Below, piece by piece: positions 9,279 through 18,615 of a DNA stretch of 64,000 nucleotides; position 1 is the first letter of the stretch; each line of letters opens with the position of its first letter. The DNA lies in the NCBI RefSeq assembly GCF_004360225.1, contig NZ_SNUA01000015.1, positions 1-64,000 on the forward strand. The letters run 5' to 3'. Source of the DNA: Alcanivorax sp. 24. GTDB taxonomy: Bacteria; Pseudomonadota; Gammaproteobacteria; Pseudomonadales; Alcanivoracaceae. The translations under genes and the position numbers were made by a program. Below the pieces are notes generated by a model that did not search any database, was not told the origin of the DNA, and saw only the letters and a list, made by a program, of their open reading frames with translations.

Positions 9279-10052
9279 ATGGCGGGTGACACCGGCAATA
9301 CGTTGAAAACACGCTACGTGCCCATCGAGCGGATTTCCTTCATCGACATGAAGGAGATGTATGGACTCTACGAAAAGTACTATCAAAACGTGTCCCTGGA
9401 GGTCTTCGTCAAGGATATGTCGGAGAAGAGCGGTGTCTTCATGGTACGCCGGACACTGGACCGGCAAGTGGTGGGTTTTTCAACATTGAAAACCGTGCCG
9501 ATGAGCGTCGGGGGGCGCGCCGCCACCGGCGTCTTCAGTGGTGATACCATCCTTGAGAAACAATACTGGGGGGATCGCTCCCTGCAGACTGCTTTCCTGC
9601 GCTGGATGGTGCGGGAAAAAATGAAGCGGCCAACAAGAACGCTGGTATGGCTGCTGATCTCCAAGGGCTACAAGACTTACTTACTGCTGGCCAATAACTT
9701 CAATCGGTACTATCCCCATCCCGATGGTGAGCATCAGGATCTGGCGGCATACGTCGACCATTACTGCGAGAAGCTCTACTCCGACAGCTATTGTGCCGAG
9801 CGCAAGTTGCTGGACTTCGGTGACAACTATTCCTCGCTCAAAGGCGCGGTGGCACCGATTTCCCAGGAAATGCGCGACGGCAACGTCAAGATCCGCTTCT
9901 TCGAAGAGCGCAATCCCACCTGGGAGCGGGGCACCGAACTGCCCTGTGTGGGCATCTTTGATCGCGGCACGGTGCAGGCCTACCTGGCCAAACTCTGGCG
10001 TAAGCGGCCCCGCCGTCTGCGTTTGGCCGTTCGCCCGGCGGCTTACGAGTAA
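9279..10052 (+). CDS. GNAT-like acyltransferase, first gene of cassette
   Basis: Protein of 257 aa with no specific function that I recognise. The central part (VVGFSTLKTVPM..., FSGDTILEKQYWGDRSLQ) has the strand-turn-helix pattern of a GCN5-type N-acyltransferase, in which the acyl-CoA loop is followed by a helix. A conserved-looking stretch KGYKTYLLLANNFNRYYP follows. ATG 9279 is chosen over 9234 because GGAGAAGGA at 9268-9276 is a strong ribosome binding site. It is followed after 9 bp by the GH3-family gene. Inference: it transfers an acyl group to a substrate shared with the three genes behind it. Confidence 0.65.
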   Translation: MAGDTGNTLKTRYVPIERISFIDMKEMYGLYEKYYQNVSLEVFVKDMSEKSGVFMVRRTLDRQVVGFSTLKTVPMSVGGRAATGVFSGDTILEKQYWGDRSLQTAFLRWMVREKMKRPTRTLVWLLISKGYKTYLLLANNFNRYYPHPDGEHQDLAAYVDHYCEKLYSDSYCAERKLLDFGDNYSSLKGAVAPISQEMRDGNVKIRFFEERNPTWERGTELPCVGIFDRGTVQAYLAKLWRKRPRRLRLAVRPAAYE

Positions 10053-10061
10053 GGAGAGGTT

Positions 10062-11666
10062 ATGCTCAGCCAACGGCTATTGCATCTGGGGGTGCTGCCC
10101 GCCGGGCGGCGTTTCCGTACCGGGCTCTCCCATTTGGAACAGACCCAGCGATTCCGTCATCGCCAGTTGATGCGGCAGGTGGCGGCGTCAGCAGTGGGGC
10201 GGGAGCAAGGGATCGGCGAGGACTGGTCCTGGGAGCGTTTCGCCGAACGACTACCGGTTACCAGCTATGAGGACTGGCGCCTCCGGGTGGAGCAGGGCAG
10301 ACGGGAGGGCGCCAATCCGCTGATCGCCTCGCCCACCGCCCGTTACCAGCCCACCAGCGGTTCCACCTCGGCGATCAAGTGGATTCCGTACAGTCGCGCC
10401 TTTCTCGGTGAACTGGACGGCGCCATCGGCCCCTGGCTGGCGGACCTTTATCATCGTTATCCGAAGCTGCGGCGCGGCCGGCACTACTGGTCGCTGTCCT
10501 GGATGCCCACCGCGCTGCGGCAGTCTCTTGGCGAGGAATTGAATGACGATCTGGCGCTGATGTCCTGGGGCAAGCGGCTGATCGCCGGCGCCACCCAGAG
10601 CGTGCCGTCCTCGGTGGCTTTGGCCCGTACCTCCGACGATTCCCTGTTCGCCACTCTGGCGCACTTGGTCGCCGACAGCCGCCTGAGCCTGCTGTCGGTG
10701 TGGAGTCCGACCTTCGGCATTGGCCTGCTGGAAGGTCTGGCCAAGTGGCGCGAGGAACTGGCGCAAGTGCTGAGCCGTGGTGACTGGGGGGCGCGGCGGG
10801 CCGCGATGGCGGAGTCCAGGTGTCCGCGCAGTCCTCGTGGGGCGGCTTTGCTGCGAGCCTGGGACGGTGAACTGACGGCGGATTTTTTCCTGGCGCTGTG
10901 GCCGGCGCTGGCGCTGGTCAGTGCCTGGGATACCGCCGCGTCGGAGCCCTGGGCGCGGCGCCTGCAAGCGCTGTTGCCGCACGCGGATTTTCAGGGCAAG
11001 GGACTGTGGGCCACCGAAGGGGTGGTGACCTTTCCCTGTCAGGGCCGTTACCCGCTGGCGTATCGCAGCCACGTGTATGAGTTCCAGGATCCGGATGACG
11101 GAGCCATCCATGCCCCCTGGGAGCTGGAAGCCGGGCAGCGGGTGATGCCGTTGCTGAGTACCGGCAGCGGCTTGCTGCGCTACCGGCTCAATGACTTGGT
11201 GGAAGTGACCGAACATTGGCGCACCGTGCCTTGCCTGCGTTTCCTCGGGCGGCGTGGCACCGTTGATCTGGTCGGCGAGAAGCTGACTGGCGAGGTGGTC
11301 AATGAGGCTTTCGCGCGGGCGCCGTTGCCACCCGGCGTAACGCCGGTGGGCGTGGTGGCCTGTGATGACGCCGGCGATGGCAAACCCGGTTATCTGGCGC
11401 TATTGGAAGGGTCGCCGCAAGTGCCGGTGGCGTCGCTGGCCGAGCATCTGGAGCAGGCTCTTGGTGGCCATTTTCATTATCGTCTCGCACGCAATCTGCA
11501 CCAGTTGGCGCCGCTGCGGTGTGTGGTGCTGGCGGACATGCGCGAACGCTATCTGGGCCATTGCCGGGACCAGGGCATGATCGAGGGCAACATCAAGATC
11601 GAGGCCCTGCGTGCCTGGCCGGGAACCGCGCCGGCTTTCCTCGCGCCATCGCCGGTTTCAGCCTGA
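10062..11666 (+). CDS. GH3-family acyl-adenylating (amide synthetase-like) enzyme
   Basis: Member of the GH3 auxin-responsive promoter family (PF03321), 534 aa, close to full family length. In plants, GH3 enzymes adenylate a carboxylic acid and conjugate it to an amino acid. Visible ATP-site motifs are TSGSTS (98-103), ATEGV (317-321), YRLNDLVEV (374-382) and GRRGTVDLVGEKLT (396-409). The start is preceded by AAGGAGAGG. Bacterial GH3 proteins are little studied. Next to two GNATs and a condensation-like protein, it probably supplies the activated acyl or amide intermediate. The substrate acid and acceptor are unknown. Confidence 0.85.
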   Translation: MLSQRLLHLGVLPAGRRFRTGLSHLEQTQRFRHRQLMRQVAASAVGREQGIGEDWSWERFAERLPVTSYEDWRLRVEQGRREGANPLIASPTARYQPTSGSTSAIKWIPYSRAFLGELDGAIGPWLADLYHRYPKLRRGRHYWSLSWMPTALRQSLGEELNDDLALMSWGKRLIAGATQSVPSSVALARTSDDSLFATLAHLVADSRLSLLSVWSPTFGIGLLEGLAKWREELAQVLSRGDWGARRAAMAESRCPRSPRGAALLRAWDGELTADFFLALWPALALVSAWDTAASEPWARRLQALLPHADFQGKGLWATEGVVTFPCQGRYPLAYRSHVYEFQDPDDGAIHAPWELEAGQRVMPLLSTGSGLLRYRLNDLVEVTEHWRTVPCLRFLGRRGTVDLVGEKLTGEVVNEAFARAPLPPGVTPVGVVACDDAGDGKPGYLALLEGSPQVPVASLAEHLEQALGGHFHYRLARNLHQLAPLRCVVLADMRERYLGHCRDQGMIEGNIKIEALRAWPGTAPAFLAPSPVSA

Positions 11667-11677
11667 GGAGGGGGCCC

Positions 11678-12766
11678 ATGCGTATTCGAAGAGCCACCAG
11701 CCAGGACAACCCGGCGATTCTGGCGCTGCTGGAAAACACGCCACAACCTGGGGCGATGACCCTGACGTTTGAACGGCGCCCGGATTATTTTCGGGGCGCG
11801 GCCATTACCTGTGAAGAACCGGAAGTCTGGTTGGCGGAAAGTGACGGGCCATCGCCGGAGCTGGGCGCGGTGTACAACGTGGGCCGTCGCCGGGTGTGGG
11901 TGAACGGTGATTGCGTGCCAATCCGCTATGCGCACGATTTGCGTATTGCCCCCCGGCACCAGGGCAGCCGTCTGTTGTTTCGCCTGTTCCGCACGTTGAA
12001 AGCCACTTTGCATCAGGAGGAGTGGATGCAGACGGTGATCCTGCGCGATAACGGCGTGTCGCGGAACACCGTGGCCAGCGGCCGCGCCGGGCTGCCGCGC
12101 TATTATCCGTTCGGCGCCATCGAAACCAGCGTGATTTACACACGGCCTGGTCGCTTCCAGGCACCGACGGGGCTTTCCGTGCGCGCCATGACCGGGGCCG
12201 ATCTTGGCGCGCTGCTGGCGCTGCTGGAGCGGGAAGGGCCGCGCAAGCAGTTTTTTCCCTGGCTGGACCTGAGTGAGCTGCATTTCTCTCCCTACTTTCA
12301 CGGCCTGAGTCTTGGCGACTGGGTCGGTGTCTGGCAGGGGACGACGCTCAAAGGCGTATTGGGAAGCTGGAATCAAAGCGATATCAAACAGACGCGGGTC
12401 AATGGCTATCGCGGTGCTCTGCAGTGGTTGCGGCCGCTGCATAATGTCACCCGTCCGCTGCATGGCGGTTTGCGGCTGCCGGCGCCGGGCGAGTGTTTGT
12501 CGTTCGTCACCTTGCACACTCTGGTGACGGAGAACAATGACCCGCGATGGCTGGCGCCACTGCTGGAGCACGCCCTGCATGCCCATCATCGTGATCACGG
12601 GGCGGTGGTGTGCGGCTTCTTCATCCAGGACCCGTTACGCGACGCGGTGCGTGGCCTTCGCCGTCGTACTCTGCTCAGCGACCATTATCTGGTCAGCTAT
12701 GGCGAAGACCCGCGCCCGCGACTGGACCCGGAACGGATCCCTTACGTGGAAGTGGCCCGACTATGA
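11678..12766 (+). CDS. Tandem GNAT-domain acyltransferase
   Basis: Protein of 362 aa. The N-terminal half (MRIRRATSQDNPAILALLE...) begins like a classical GNAT and carries an acyl-CoA-loop-like segment LRIAPRHQGSRLLFRL (about 89-104). A second GNAT-like start, LSVRAMTGADLGALLALLE, appears near residue 168, so two degenerate GNAT halves are likely. ATG 11678 is chosen for its GAGGAGGGGG ribosome site and the family-like N-terminus. The stop overlaps the ATG of the next gene (ATGA). It has no close named family that I recognise; a role in the cassette's pathway is inferred from coupling. Confidence 0.7.
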   Translation: MRIRRATSQDNPAILALLENTPQPGAMTLTFERRPDYFRGAAITCEEPEVWLAESDGPSPELGAVYNVGRRRVWVNGDCVPIRYAHDLRIAPRHQGSRLLFRLFRTLKATLHQEEWMQTVILRDNGVSRNTVASGRAGLPRYYPFGAIETSVIYTRPGRFQAPTGLSVRAMTGADLGALLALLEREGPRKQFFPWLDLSELHFSPYFHGLSLGDWVGVWQGTTLKGVLGSWNQSDIKQTRVNGYRGALQWLRPLHNVTRPLHGGLRLPAPGECLSFVTLHTLVTENNDPRWLAPLLEHALHAHHRDHGAVVCGFFIQDPLRDAVRGLRRRTLLSDHYLVSYGEDPRPRLDPERIPYVEVARL

Positions 12767-13722
12767 AGGTGGTGGAGAAAGATTATATCGGCATGTGGTA
12801 CCAGGCTCGGCGCCGCTGCGGTATCGACGACGCTATCCACTTCGCCGTGATGGATCCGGATGGCGTCGGCGAGCGCTACTATTCGATTCCTCATCGGCAT
12901 CACGATGGCATCGGCGGCTTGCTGGTGTTGTTGCGGCAATGGGGCGTGCCTCTACCACCGGTGCCTCGCAGTCGCCAGAGCGCGTCGCCGCCCCTCTGGC
13001 AATGGTTGAGGGCTCAGGGCGCGCCGCCCGGACAGCCGCTTCCCTGGCGCCGTCTCCGTGGGCCCGAACCCCATGGTCAGGTGGAAACCATCTGTTTCGA
13101 TCCCGAAGCCACGGCGGTGATCATGGCGCGGGCGAAGCAGGAGCAGGGTTCGTTGAACAGTTTATTGCTGCATCGTCTGCATCGGGCGGTAGGCGAAACG
13201 CTGTTGGAGACGCCGTCCACCGGCAGCTGGTTGTATCCGGTGAACATGCGTGGCGCGGTGAGCCGTGCCCGGGATGACATGAACCTGTCCAGTGGCTTCT
13301 ATGTGCCGGTGGCACCGGAGCAATCGGTGGCGGCGCTGTACACCACTTTGCGCGAGAGGTTGCGCCAGCAGCAGCACTGGCGTTTCTGGCACCTGGCGCA
13401 TGTGGGCCGCTGGATTGGCGAGCGCGGGGTGGATTGGTTATGCCGGCGCCTGCTCGAGGGGCCCGGTCATATCGGCTCCTTCAGTAATCTGGGGGTTTGG
13501 CGGCTCGATCTTGGCGCCGCCGGCTTTTCCGATTCCGCTTGCCTGGCGGTATGCGGGCCGGGCAGTCCCAACCACCCGGTCGCTAATGGCGCCATTATCG
13601 TCAACGGCCGGTTGACCCTGTCACTGCGGGTGGACGCCTCTTTGACGGCGGGGCGTCTGGCCACACGAAAATGTTTGAATCTGTGGCGTCATTTTTTGTT
13701 GGAAGAGGGGGCTGGACGCTAG
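12763..13722 (+). CDS. Condensation/WES-like acyltransferase
   Basis: Protein of 319 aa that resembles the CoA-dependent acyltransferase fold of NRPS condensation domains, PapA proteins and wax ester synthases. The active-site motif HHxxxDG appears as P-H44-RHH-D48-G49: the catalytic second His and the Asp-Gly are kept, and the first His is Pro. YPVNMR (158-163), SNLG (241-244) and a late NHPVANG segment also fit the fold. It is shorter than a full two-lobed condensation domain (~430 aa). It is the last gene of the cassette and would join an acyl group to an amine or alcohol. The stop lies in heptamer-type repeat sequence. Confidence 0.72.
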   Translation: MKVVEKDYIGMWYQARRRCGIDDAIHFAVMDPDGVGERYYSIPHRHHDGIGGLLVLLRQWGVPLPPVPRSRQSASPPLWQWLRAQGAPPGQPLPWRRLRGPEPHGQVETICFDPEATAVIMARAKQEQGSLNSLLLHRLHRAVGETLLETPSTGSWLYPVNMRGAVSRARDDMNLSSGFYVPVAPEQSVAALYTTLRERLRQQQHWRFWHLAHVGRWIGERGVDWLCRRLLEGPGHIGSFSNLGVWRLDLGAAGFSDSACLAVCGPGSPNHPVANGAIIVNGRLTLSLRVDASLTAGRLATRKCLNLWRHFLLEEGAGR

Positions 13723-13723
13723 A

Positions 13724-13837
13724 AGCCGGACGCCGGACGCTTTAGAACATCGAGGCGTGGAGCATTGCGGATATAAATGAACGCTTTCAATGCTTGCGAG
13801 GGCGGCGGGCCCGGTTTTTCATCATTGGCGTCCGGCT
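13724..13837. repeat. 114-bp mini-element with GCCGGAC-type inverted ends
   Basis: The left end AGCCGGACGCCGGACG (13724-13739) faces the right end GGCGTCCGGCT (13827-13837); the outer 11 bp are exact inverted repeats. It fills the gap between the converging stops of the condensation-like gene and the RND gene. It looks like a deletion derivative of the large heptamer-bounded elements at 38.1 and 49.7 kb. Confidence 0.75.
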
Positions 13838-13838
13838 C

Positions 13839-16800
13839 TTATGCCACGTTCTCGTTACTCTCCGGCTCCGCATTCTTGCGCTTGCCGGCGAACAATCCGG
13901 TTACGTCGTCCATCACCATATAGAGCGTCGGAATCAATACCAGTGTGATCAAAGTGGCGAAGACGATGCCGAAGGACAGTGATACCGCCATCGGTTTCAC
14001 CACCTGTGCCTGCAGGCTGTATTCCAGGAACACGATCGGCACCAGCCCCAGAAAGGTGGTCAGCGACGTCAGGATGATCGGCCGGAACCGGGCCCGCGCC
14101 GCCTTGATCGCGGCTTCCACCAGAGGCTCGCCATCGCGGCGGTAGCGATTGACGAAATCCACCAGAATCAGACTGTCGTTCACCACCACCCCGGCCAGGG
14201 CGACGATGCCGAACATGGACAGCAGGCTGAAGGGCATGCCCAGCACCAGGTGGCCGACCGCCGCGCCGATGGTGCCGAACGGAATCACCGACATGATCAT
14301 CAGCGGCTGCACATAGGACTTCAACGGGATCGCCATCAGCGCATAAATCAGGAACAGGGCCAGGCCGGTGCCATAGAGCAGATCGACCATCATCTTTTCC
14401 TGATCCCGGGTGGCGCCGGTGACACGATAACTGACGCCGGGATGATGGCTGAGAATGTCCGGCAACTGGTGCTCGATCAGATCCTTGGTGATGCGGCCGG
14501 GTTCGGCCACGGCTTTGTCCACCCGGGCGGTGATGCTGATCGAACGCTGACGATCGAAGCGGCGGATGGTGGCCGGGCTGCTGCCCATGTCCAGATCGGC
14601 CACGGCGGAGAAGGGCACGGCCTGACCGTCGCCGGTGCGAATGCGCATGTCTTCCAGATAACCCTCGGACCGTCGCTCCGCTCTGGGATAGCGAACCATG
14701 ACTTTCACTTCGTCCTGGCCTCGCTGGATGCGTTGCACTTCCTCGCCGTAGAACGCCTGGCGCACCTGCCGTGCCAGATCCCGCTGGCTCAGCCCGAGCA
14801 GCTCCGCTTCCGGTTTGATCCTGAGCTGGATTTCACGCACGCCGCTGTCATGGGAATTACGCAGGTCGTAAACGCCGTTGTAGTCCCGCAATCGTTGTTC
14901 CAGTTCGGCGCTGGCTGCCTCCAGATGGGCCTGATTCTGGCCAACCAGTTCCAGTGAGATATCGTTGTCGTCGGGGCCGCCCTCGCCACCTATGTGGAAA
15001 GTCCGGGCCCCGGGAATGCGGCCGACTTTCTCCCGCCAGCGCCGTGACAGCTCCGGCACCGACACCAGACTGTTCTCGCTCTTTACCAATTCCACCACGA
15101 TGCCGCCGGTGGTGTCGCTTTCGGTCCAGGCCAGCTGGGTGCGCACCAGTGGCTCATTCAGTCCCAATTCCTGCTGGAGTTCCTGGTCCACTTCGGTGAG
15201 CGCTTTGCCGATGGTGTCCAGGTTGGTCTGGGTCACGTAGGCCGGCGTGCCTTTGTTCATTTCCAGTTCCACCTGAACGAAGTCGCCGCTCAGGTCGGGA
15301 ATGAACACCACCCGCAACAGTCCGCCGACAATCAGGCCCACGGCCAGAATCAGCACGGAAAGGGCGCCGGCCAGTGCCAGATAACGATGACGCAGGATGC
15401 GCCGCAGCAGGGGCAGGTAGGTGTTGTCGACGAAACGGAACAGGCCGTCGGAGAAGCGCCGCTGGAAGCGGATCATCCGATTCGGTTTTGAGGTTTCCGC
15501 GGGAGCGTCGCGCATGTGCGCCAAATGGGCGGGCAGAATCAGTTTTGATTCGATCAGCGAATAGAACAGACAGATCACCACCACACCGCCAATGGAGGCG
15601 AAAAACTGCCCCCAGATACCGGAGACCAGCAGAATCGGCAGGAACGCGGCCATGGTGGTGAGCACGCCGAAGGTGGCGGGGCCGGCCACATCGAGCACAC
15701 CCAGCACCACGTTGTTGGTGGAGTGGCCATCCCGTTGAATCCGGGTATAGGCGGATTCGCCGATAATGATGGCGTCGTCGACGACGATACCGAGCACCAC
15801 CAGAAAGGCGAACAAACTGATCAGATTGATGGTGATGCCGAACAGCGGCAGCGTGAACAGGGTGCCGAGGAAGGCGGTGAGCAGCCCGGCCATGACCCAG
15901 AACGCCAGTTTCAGACGCAGGAACAACGACAGGATCAGGAACACCAGCACCGCGCCCATCAACAGGTTTTCCGACATCATGTTGAGCCGGCCTTCCAGGT
16001 AGTAGGACACGTCGATCATCCAGTTTACCTGGACACCGTCGGGCAGACTTTCCTGCATCCGGTCCACGTAGTCGCGGACTTCCCGGGAAAGCGCCAGCGC
16101 GTCCTGTTCGCCCAGGGCCAGTACACGGATGCCCACGGCGGGGCGGCCGTTGTGGGTCAGGTAGTAGTTGTCCTCGACGAAGCCGTCGCGGATATCAGCG
16201 ATGTCGCGGAGCAGTAGCCGGCTGCCGTCCGGGTTGGTGCGCACCACGATATCCTCGAAATCCCGGCCCACGTAGGCCTGGCCCACGGTGCGCACCAGAA
16301 TATCGCCGCCGGCGGCCTGGATGCGGCCGCCGGGCAAATCCAGGGAGGAGCGGCCCACGGCGTCCGCCACTTCGGTCAGCGTCAGGCCGTAATTGCGCAG
16401 GGTTTCCTCGCTGACCTCGATGCCGATCTCATAGGGGCGGTCGCCGATCAGTTCGGTTTTGGTCACCGAGGGCAGGGCGGTGATGTCATCGCGCACCCGC
16501 CGCGCCACTTCCTTGAGGGTGCGGTCATCCACGTCGACGCTGGACACCGCCACCCAGATCACCTCGGTGCTCCAGACGTTGCGCTGGTATACCGGCCGCT
16601 CGGTCTCCGCCGGGAAAGTGGTGATCGAATCCACCCGCATCTTGATGTTGTCCATCACCTCGCGGATGTCGTAATCCGGAGCCACCTCCACTTGCACCGA
16701 ACCGTTGCCTTCACTGGCGATGGAGACGATTTCCCTGATCCCTTCGAGGTCCTGGATCGCTTCCTCGATCTTGATCAGCACACCCTGTTCCACATCCGTG

Positions 16801-17027
16801 GGCGTGGCCCCCAGGTAGGGCACCGTGATGGTGACGTAGTTGGTCTCCACCTGCGGCTGGATTTCCTTGGTGATGGTGAACGCGGTGATGGCGCCACCAA
16901 TGATCAGGATCGCCATCAACAGGTTGGCGGCCACCGGGTTGTGGGTGAACCAGGCGATCAGACCGGTGTAAGCGTTCAGCCGTGGCGCACCGGATTGCTG
17001 GTGATCCGCATCAGGGGGTGACGACAT
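13839..17027 (-). CDS. RND efflux pump inner-membrane subunit (AcrB/HAE1 superfamily)
   Basis: Proton-driven resistance-nodulation-division transporter, 1062 aa, about the standard length. It has a first membrane helix near residues 30-52, two large periplasmic loops, and two blocks of membrane helices containing the proton-relay signature GIVVDDAIIIGES in the first half and VVVNDSLILVDFVNRYR in the second. It overlaps the upstream adaptor gene by 17 bp. No TolC-like outer-membrane factor is encoded nearby, so the pump must borrow one. The substrate is unknown; the VexF/MdtC-like group usually exports lipophilic compounds. Confidence 0.93.
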   Translation of the reverse strand: MSSPPDADHQQSGAPRLNAYTGLIAWFTHNPVAANLLMAILIIGGAITAFTITKEIQPQVETNYVTITVPYLGATPTDVEQGVLIKIEEAIQDLEGIREIVSIASEGNGSVQVEVAPDYDIREVMDNIKMRVDSITTFPAETERPVYQRNVWSTEVIWVAVSSVDVDDRTLKEVARRVRDDITALPSVTKTELIGDRPYEIGIEVSEETLRNYGLTLTEVADAVGRSSLDLPGGRIQAAGGDILVRTVGQAYVGRDFEDIVVRTNPDGSRLLLRDIADIRDGFVEDNYYLTHNGRPAVGIRVLALGEQDALALSREVRDYVDRMQESLPDGVQVNWMIDVSYYLEGRLNMMSENLLMGAVLVFLILSLFLRLKLAFWVMAGLLTAFLGTLFTLPLFGITINLISLFAFLVVLGIVVDDAIIIGESAYTRIQRDGHSTNNVVLGVLDVAGPATFGVLTTMAAFLPILLVSGIWGQFFASIGGVVVICLFYSLIESKLILPAHLAHMRDAPAETSKPNRMIRFQRRFSDGLFRFVDNTYLPLLRRILRHRYLALAGALSVLILAVGLIVGGLLRVVFIPDLSGDFVQVELEMNKGTPAYVTQTNLDTIGKALTEVDQELQQELGLNEPLVRTQLAWTESDTTGGIVVELVKSENSLVSVPELSRRWREKVGRIPGARTFHIGGEGGPDDNDISLELVGQNQAHLEAASAELEQRLRDYNGVYDLRNSHDSGVREIQLRIKPEAELLGLSQRDLARQVRQAFYGEEVQRIQRGQDEVKVMVRYPRAERRSEGYLEDMRIRTGDGQAVPFSAVADLDMGSSPATIRRFDRQRSISITARVDKAVAEPGRITKDLIEHQLPDILSHHPGVSYRVTGATRDQEKMMVDLLYGTGLALFLIYALMAIPLKSYVQPLMIMSVIPFGTIGAAVGHLVLGMPFSLLSMFGIVALAGVVVNDSLILVDFVNRYRRDGEPLVEAAIKAARARFRPIILTSLTTFLGLVPIVFLEYSLQAQVVKPMAVSLSFGIVFATLITLVLIPTLYMVMDDVTGLFAGKRKNAEPESNENVA

Positions 17028-18276
17028 GCGAGGCTCCCTGATCGTCAGCGGACTCGGCGCCGCCGTGTTCCCCCGGTGCCGTCATCGGTGCCGGGGCGGA
17101 TGGCTCGCTGTCGTCCTGGTCCGCGTCCAGATCCCGGATTTTCAAGGCCATGCCCTGTATCGGTGTCTGAATCGCGGTGATCACCGCGCGGTCGCCGGGT
17201 CGAAACACGTCGTTGGTGTAGACCTGCTCCGGCGTACTGCGTACCACCTGGACCCGGCGTATGGCGAGCTTGTCGTCGCTGTCCGCCACATAGACCTGGT
17301 CGCCGTTACGCAAGGCGACTCGTGGCAACACCACCAGTCCCTCGGCTGAGCGGCCCTGGATACGGGCGCTGACAAAGGTGCCAATGGGCAGTGGCGGCTG
17401 CTCGTCGCCGCCTTCGAGATCGTACGGATCCTGTACCCGGGCCACCGCGTAGATCAGCCGGGTGCGCTCATCGACCACCCCTTCGGTACGGACGATTTCG
17501 CCGCGCCAGATTACCGTTTCGCCGCCGATCCGCGCTTGCAGGGTCACTTGGGGCAGCGAGGGCGGCCGATAGCCCGGGCGAGGCAGATCAACGAAGGCGC
17601 TGTCCTGCTGGGATAACGGCAGCCGTATTTCCGCCTCCTTGACGCTGAAGGCGGTACCGAGTGGATTGCCGGCGGCGACGAACTGCCCCAGGTCCACACT
17701 GCGTTCCTTGACCAGGCCGTCGTAGGGGAGATGGATGCGAGTCCGCTCCAGGTCCCGTTGCGCCTGTTGAACCAGGGCCTGCTGTGACTGGATCGCGGCC
17801 TGGGTCTGTTCCGCTTCCGATTGCCGCTGCTCCAGATCCGATTTCGATATGTTCTTGCGCTGATAAAGATTCTCGAACCGGTCCAGCTGTTGGCGGGCCA
17901 GGCGATGCGCCGCCCGCAGCCGTTTTAATTCCGCCTGCGCCTGGGCGAGGGTGTTGCGATAATTGCTGGGGTCTATTTCGATCAGTACCTGATCGGCCTG
18001 AAACAAACCGCCGGCGACGAACTCATCGGCGATGCGGATGACCTTGCCGGACACCTCCGCCACCAGTTGGGTTTCGATGCGCGGTTGCACGGTCCCCTGG
18101 GAGCGCAGCTGAAACTGGCTGTGGGCGGTTTCGATCGGCAGCACATCGACGATTTCCGCCATCGCCGGCCGCTCCTCCACCTCCGGTTGCGGGCGCATGG
18201 CCGCCAGTATGGCCACCACGGCCACGGCGCCGAGCACCATGGCGGCGGCGATCAATACGAGAGTGGTTTTTTTCAT
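17011..18276 (-). CDS. RND efflux periplasmic adaptor subunit
   Basis: Membrane fusion protein partnering the RND pump, 421 aa. An N-terminal signal-anchor (about residues 5-27) leads into a lipoyl half-domain, a coiled-coil hairpin (about 100-185, rich in Gln, Arg, Ala and Glu), a beta-barrel and a membrane-proximal domain (RVQVVRSTPEQVYTND...). The C-terminal ~35 residues are acidic and Ser/Pro/Ala-rich and probably disordered. It is the first gene of a two-gene minus-strand operon. No dedicated regulator lies upstream. Confidence 0.92.
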   Translation of the reverse strand: MKKTTLVLIAAAMVLGAVAVVAILAAMRPQPEVEERPAMAEIVDVLPIETAHSQFQLRSQGTVQPRIETQLVAEVSGKVIRIADEFVAGGLFQADQVLIEIDPSNYRNTLAQAQAELKRLRAAHRLARQQLDRFENLYQRKNISKSDLEQRQSEAEQTQAAIQSQQALVQQAQRDLERTRIHLPYDGLVKERSVDLGQFVAAGNPLGTAFSVKEAEIRLPLSQQDSAFVDLPRPGYRPPSLPQVTLQARIGGETVIWRGEIVRTEGVVDERTRLIYAVARVQDPYDLEGGDEQPPLPIGTFVSARIQGRSAEGLVVLPRVALRNGDQVYVADSDDKLAIRRVQVVRSTPEQVYTNDVFRPGDRAVITAIQTPIQGMALKIRDLDADQDDSEPSAPAPMTAPGEHGGAESADDQGASHVVTP

Positions 18277-18615
18277 AAAAGTCCGATTAGACGCGTATCA
18301 ATCCGTTGATGATTCCCTTGCCACACCGGCGCCCTGGCATCGTGTTCAAGCACGGGTTCGTTCAATAAAAGTGACAGACTAGCATTCCTGTTTTGCGCGG
18401 ATATGACCGCCTGGCCCGGACGTCTCGCCAGTAAGCCACATGCTGGGTGTCACCGGTCTGACAGCCGGGAGAGTAAGCGGGTGTAGGAAAACTACAGGGT
18501 GTCGCAGGGGGCGTAAAGCACGTTCAACCGGCGAGGGCCACCGGTGGTCGGCGGAGCCGGCCACGGGGGCATCGGCGGTCCACCTGTCGCGGCGGACCGG
18601 GGAGCGATGTCGGCG
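18277..18615. other. Intergenic region upstream of RND operon
   Basis: This 339-bp stretch lies between the adaptor start and the end of the hypothetical gene at 18616. It must contain the minus-strand promoter of the RND operon, but no hexamer pair stands out by eye. The section 18490-18610 is GC-rich with several short inverted repeats (for example ACCGGTGGT-type motifs). No gene is seen. Confidence 0.4.
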
